Source of the DNA: Myxococcales bacterium | Lineage (GTDB): Bacteria; Myxococcota_A; Polyangia; Polyangiales; Houyiibacteriaceae | DNA length: 64,000 nt | Direction: 5' to 3' | Assembly (NCBI GenBank): GCA_019637115.1 | Contig: JAHBWH010000011.1 | Location: 1-64,000, forward strand | In this document: positions 63,543-64,000 of the stretch, piece by piece | How the letters are laid out: every line of letters begins with the position of its first letter | Position numbering within the stretch: position 1 is the stretch's first letter | Position numbers and translations under genes: made by a program | Notes under the pieces: model-generated | What the model was told of the DNA's origin: nothing | Database searches by the model: none | Seen by the model: only the letters and a program-made list of their open reading frames with translations

Positions 63543-64000
63543 ATGCCCCTCCTCTTCCCGCGCCTCGCGCGCCCAGACGCGCGCGTCGCCCTGCGCGTCG
63601 GAGACGAGACGCTGCGGTACGACGAGCTCGCGCGAGCGGCCGGCGGGCACGCGGCCTGGCTACGCGCGCGGGGTGTCTCGCCGGGCGAGCGCGTGGGCGT
63701 GTGGGCGGAAGGGGACCTTCCGACCCTGGTGGCCCTCGTCGGCAACGCGCTCGCGGGGGTCGCGAGCGTCCCCCTCAACCCCAAGCTCGGGGAGCGCGAG
63801 CTCGCCCACGTGCTCGACGACTCGACGCCCGCGCTGGTGCTCGCCACCGATCCCGCGGCGCTCCCCCCGCGCCTGTCCGGCGCCCTCCCGATCATGCGGC
63901 GAGAGGACGCGCCCATCGTCCGCCGCGAGGACGCGCCGCCCCCGCGCGAGGTCGACGACGCGCCGCTGCTCGTCCTGTACACGAGCGGCACGACGGGCGC
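63543..64000 (+). CDS. AMP-binding acyl-CoA ligase, N-terminal part (cut by window edge)
   Basis: The first 152 residues of an adenylate-forming enzyme: MPLLFPRLARPDARVALRVG at the start, RGVSPGERVGVWAEGD, NALAGVASVPLNPKLGEREL and the P-loop start VLYTSGTTGA at the window edge. The pattern is that of fatty-acid or malonyl-CoA ligases; a MatB-like enzyme is possible since the N-terminus is short. It is a different gene from the ligase at 16.9 kb. The start is the first in-frame ATG after the repeat array; no clear ribosome-binding site. Confidence 0.85.
   Translation, partial: MPLLFPRLARPDARVALRVGDETLRYDELARAAGGHAAWLRARGVSPGERVGVWAEGDLPTLVALVGNALAGVASVPLNPKLGERELAHVLDDSTPALVLATDPAALPPRLSGALPIMRREDAPIVRREDAPPPREVDDAPLLVLYTSGTTG

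Noticed and set aside
63089-63991. Minus-strand 300-residue ORF over the ligase start
   Set aside because: Antisense of the acyl-CoA ligase plus array translation (CPGPRA repeats).

Overview
The window is very GC-rich DNA from a member of the Myxococcota, most likely a Polyangia/Sandaracinus-type myxobacterium. The evidence is a MYXO-CTERM tail on a protein with Myxococcus-type cysteine-rich repeats, three very large Ser/Thr kinase proteins (two of the HRDVSP type with a C-terminal PEGA domain), a kinase-receiver fusion, many calcium-binding and Cys-rich surface lipoproteins, and frequent GTG starts. Taxonomy is an inference; no rRNA or marker set is present.

Layout: 1-3.1 kb holds two hexanucleotide-repeat islands around a two-gene surface operon (barrel-like protein, RCC1-repeat lipoprotein). 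3.3-5.0 kb is an ECF sigma factor with a FecR/TPR partner. 5.1-11.4 kb has a thioesterase, glnS, a MYXO-CTERM protein and a kinase-receiver fusion. 11.5-15.2 kb is the conserved rpmH-rnpA-yidC-khpB block, with a good sigma70 promoter in front of a GTG-started rpmH. 15.2-20.3 kb has membrane proteins, an acyl-CoA ligase, an NCS2 permease and a DUF971 protein. 20.4-25.8 kb has a PEGA kinase whose linker is itself a hexamer-repeat array, and two lipoproteins. 25.9-34.7 kb has a class II photolyase, an SCP2 protein, pckA, a lone receiver, tRNA-Ala(GGC), a PDZ membrane protein and an amidotransferase-like/transglutaminase fusion. 35.0-42.1 kb is an NAD-salvage cluster pncB-prs-nadE-nrtR-pncA plus a diiron-type protein. 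42.3-49.1 kb has Nudix, DUF1415, a beta-lactamase-like/NamZ fusion, a GST and a lipoprotein. 49.2-61.8 kb has a second PEGA kinase, a 1771-residue kinase/TPR protein, an outer-membrane protein, a four-CBS protein and a coiled-coil/HhH protein. 61.8-63.5 kb is gene-free and made of repeat arrays and inverted repeats; an acyl-CoA ligase runs off the right edge.

How genes work together: rpmH-rnpA-yidC-khpB couples ribosome, RNase P and membrane-insertion functions. The NAD cluster gives nicotinamide to nicotinate (PncA), nicotinate plus PRPP to NaMN (PncB, with a Prs-like PRPP source) and deamido-NAD to NAD (NadE), with an NrtR regulator in the same run and a candidate operator over the pncB promoter. 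The most unusual part of the window is the dispersed family of 6-, 12- and 15-bp repeat islands that share an alternating purine-pyrimidine edge and lie in promoters, intergenic gaps and one coding linker.
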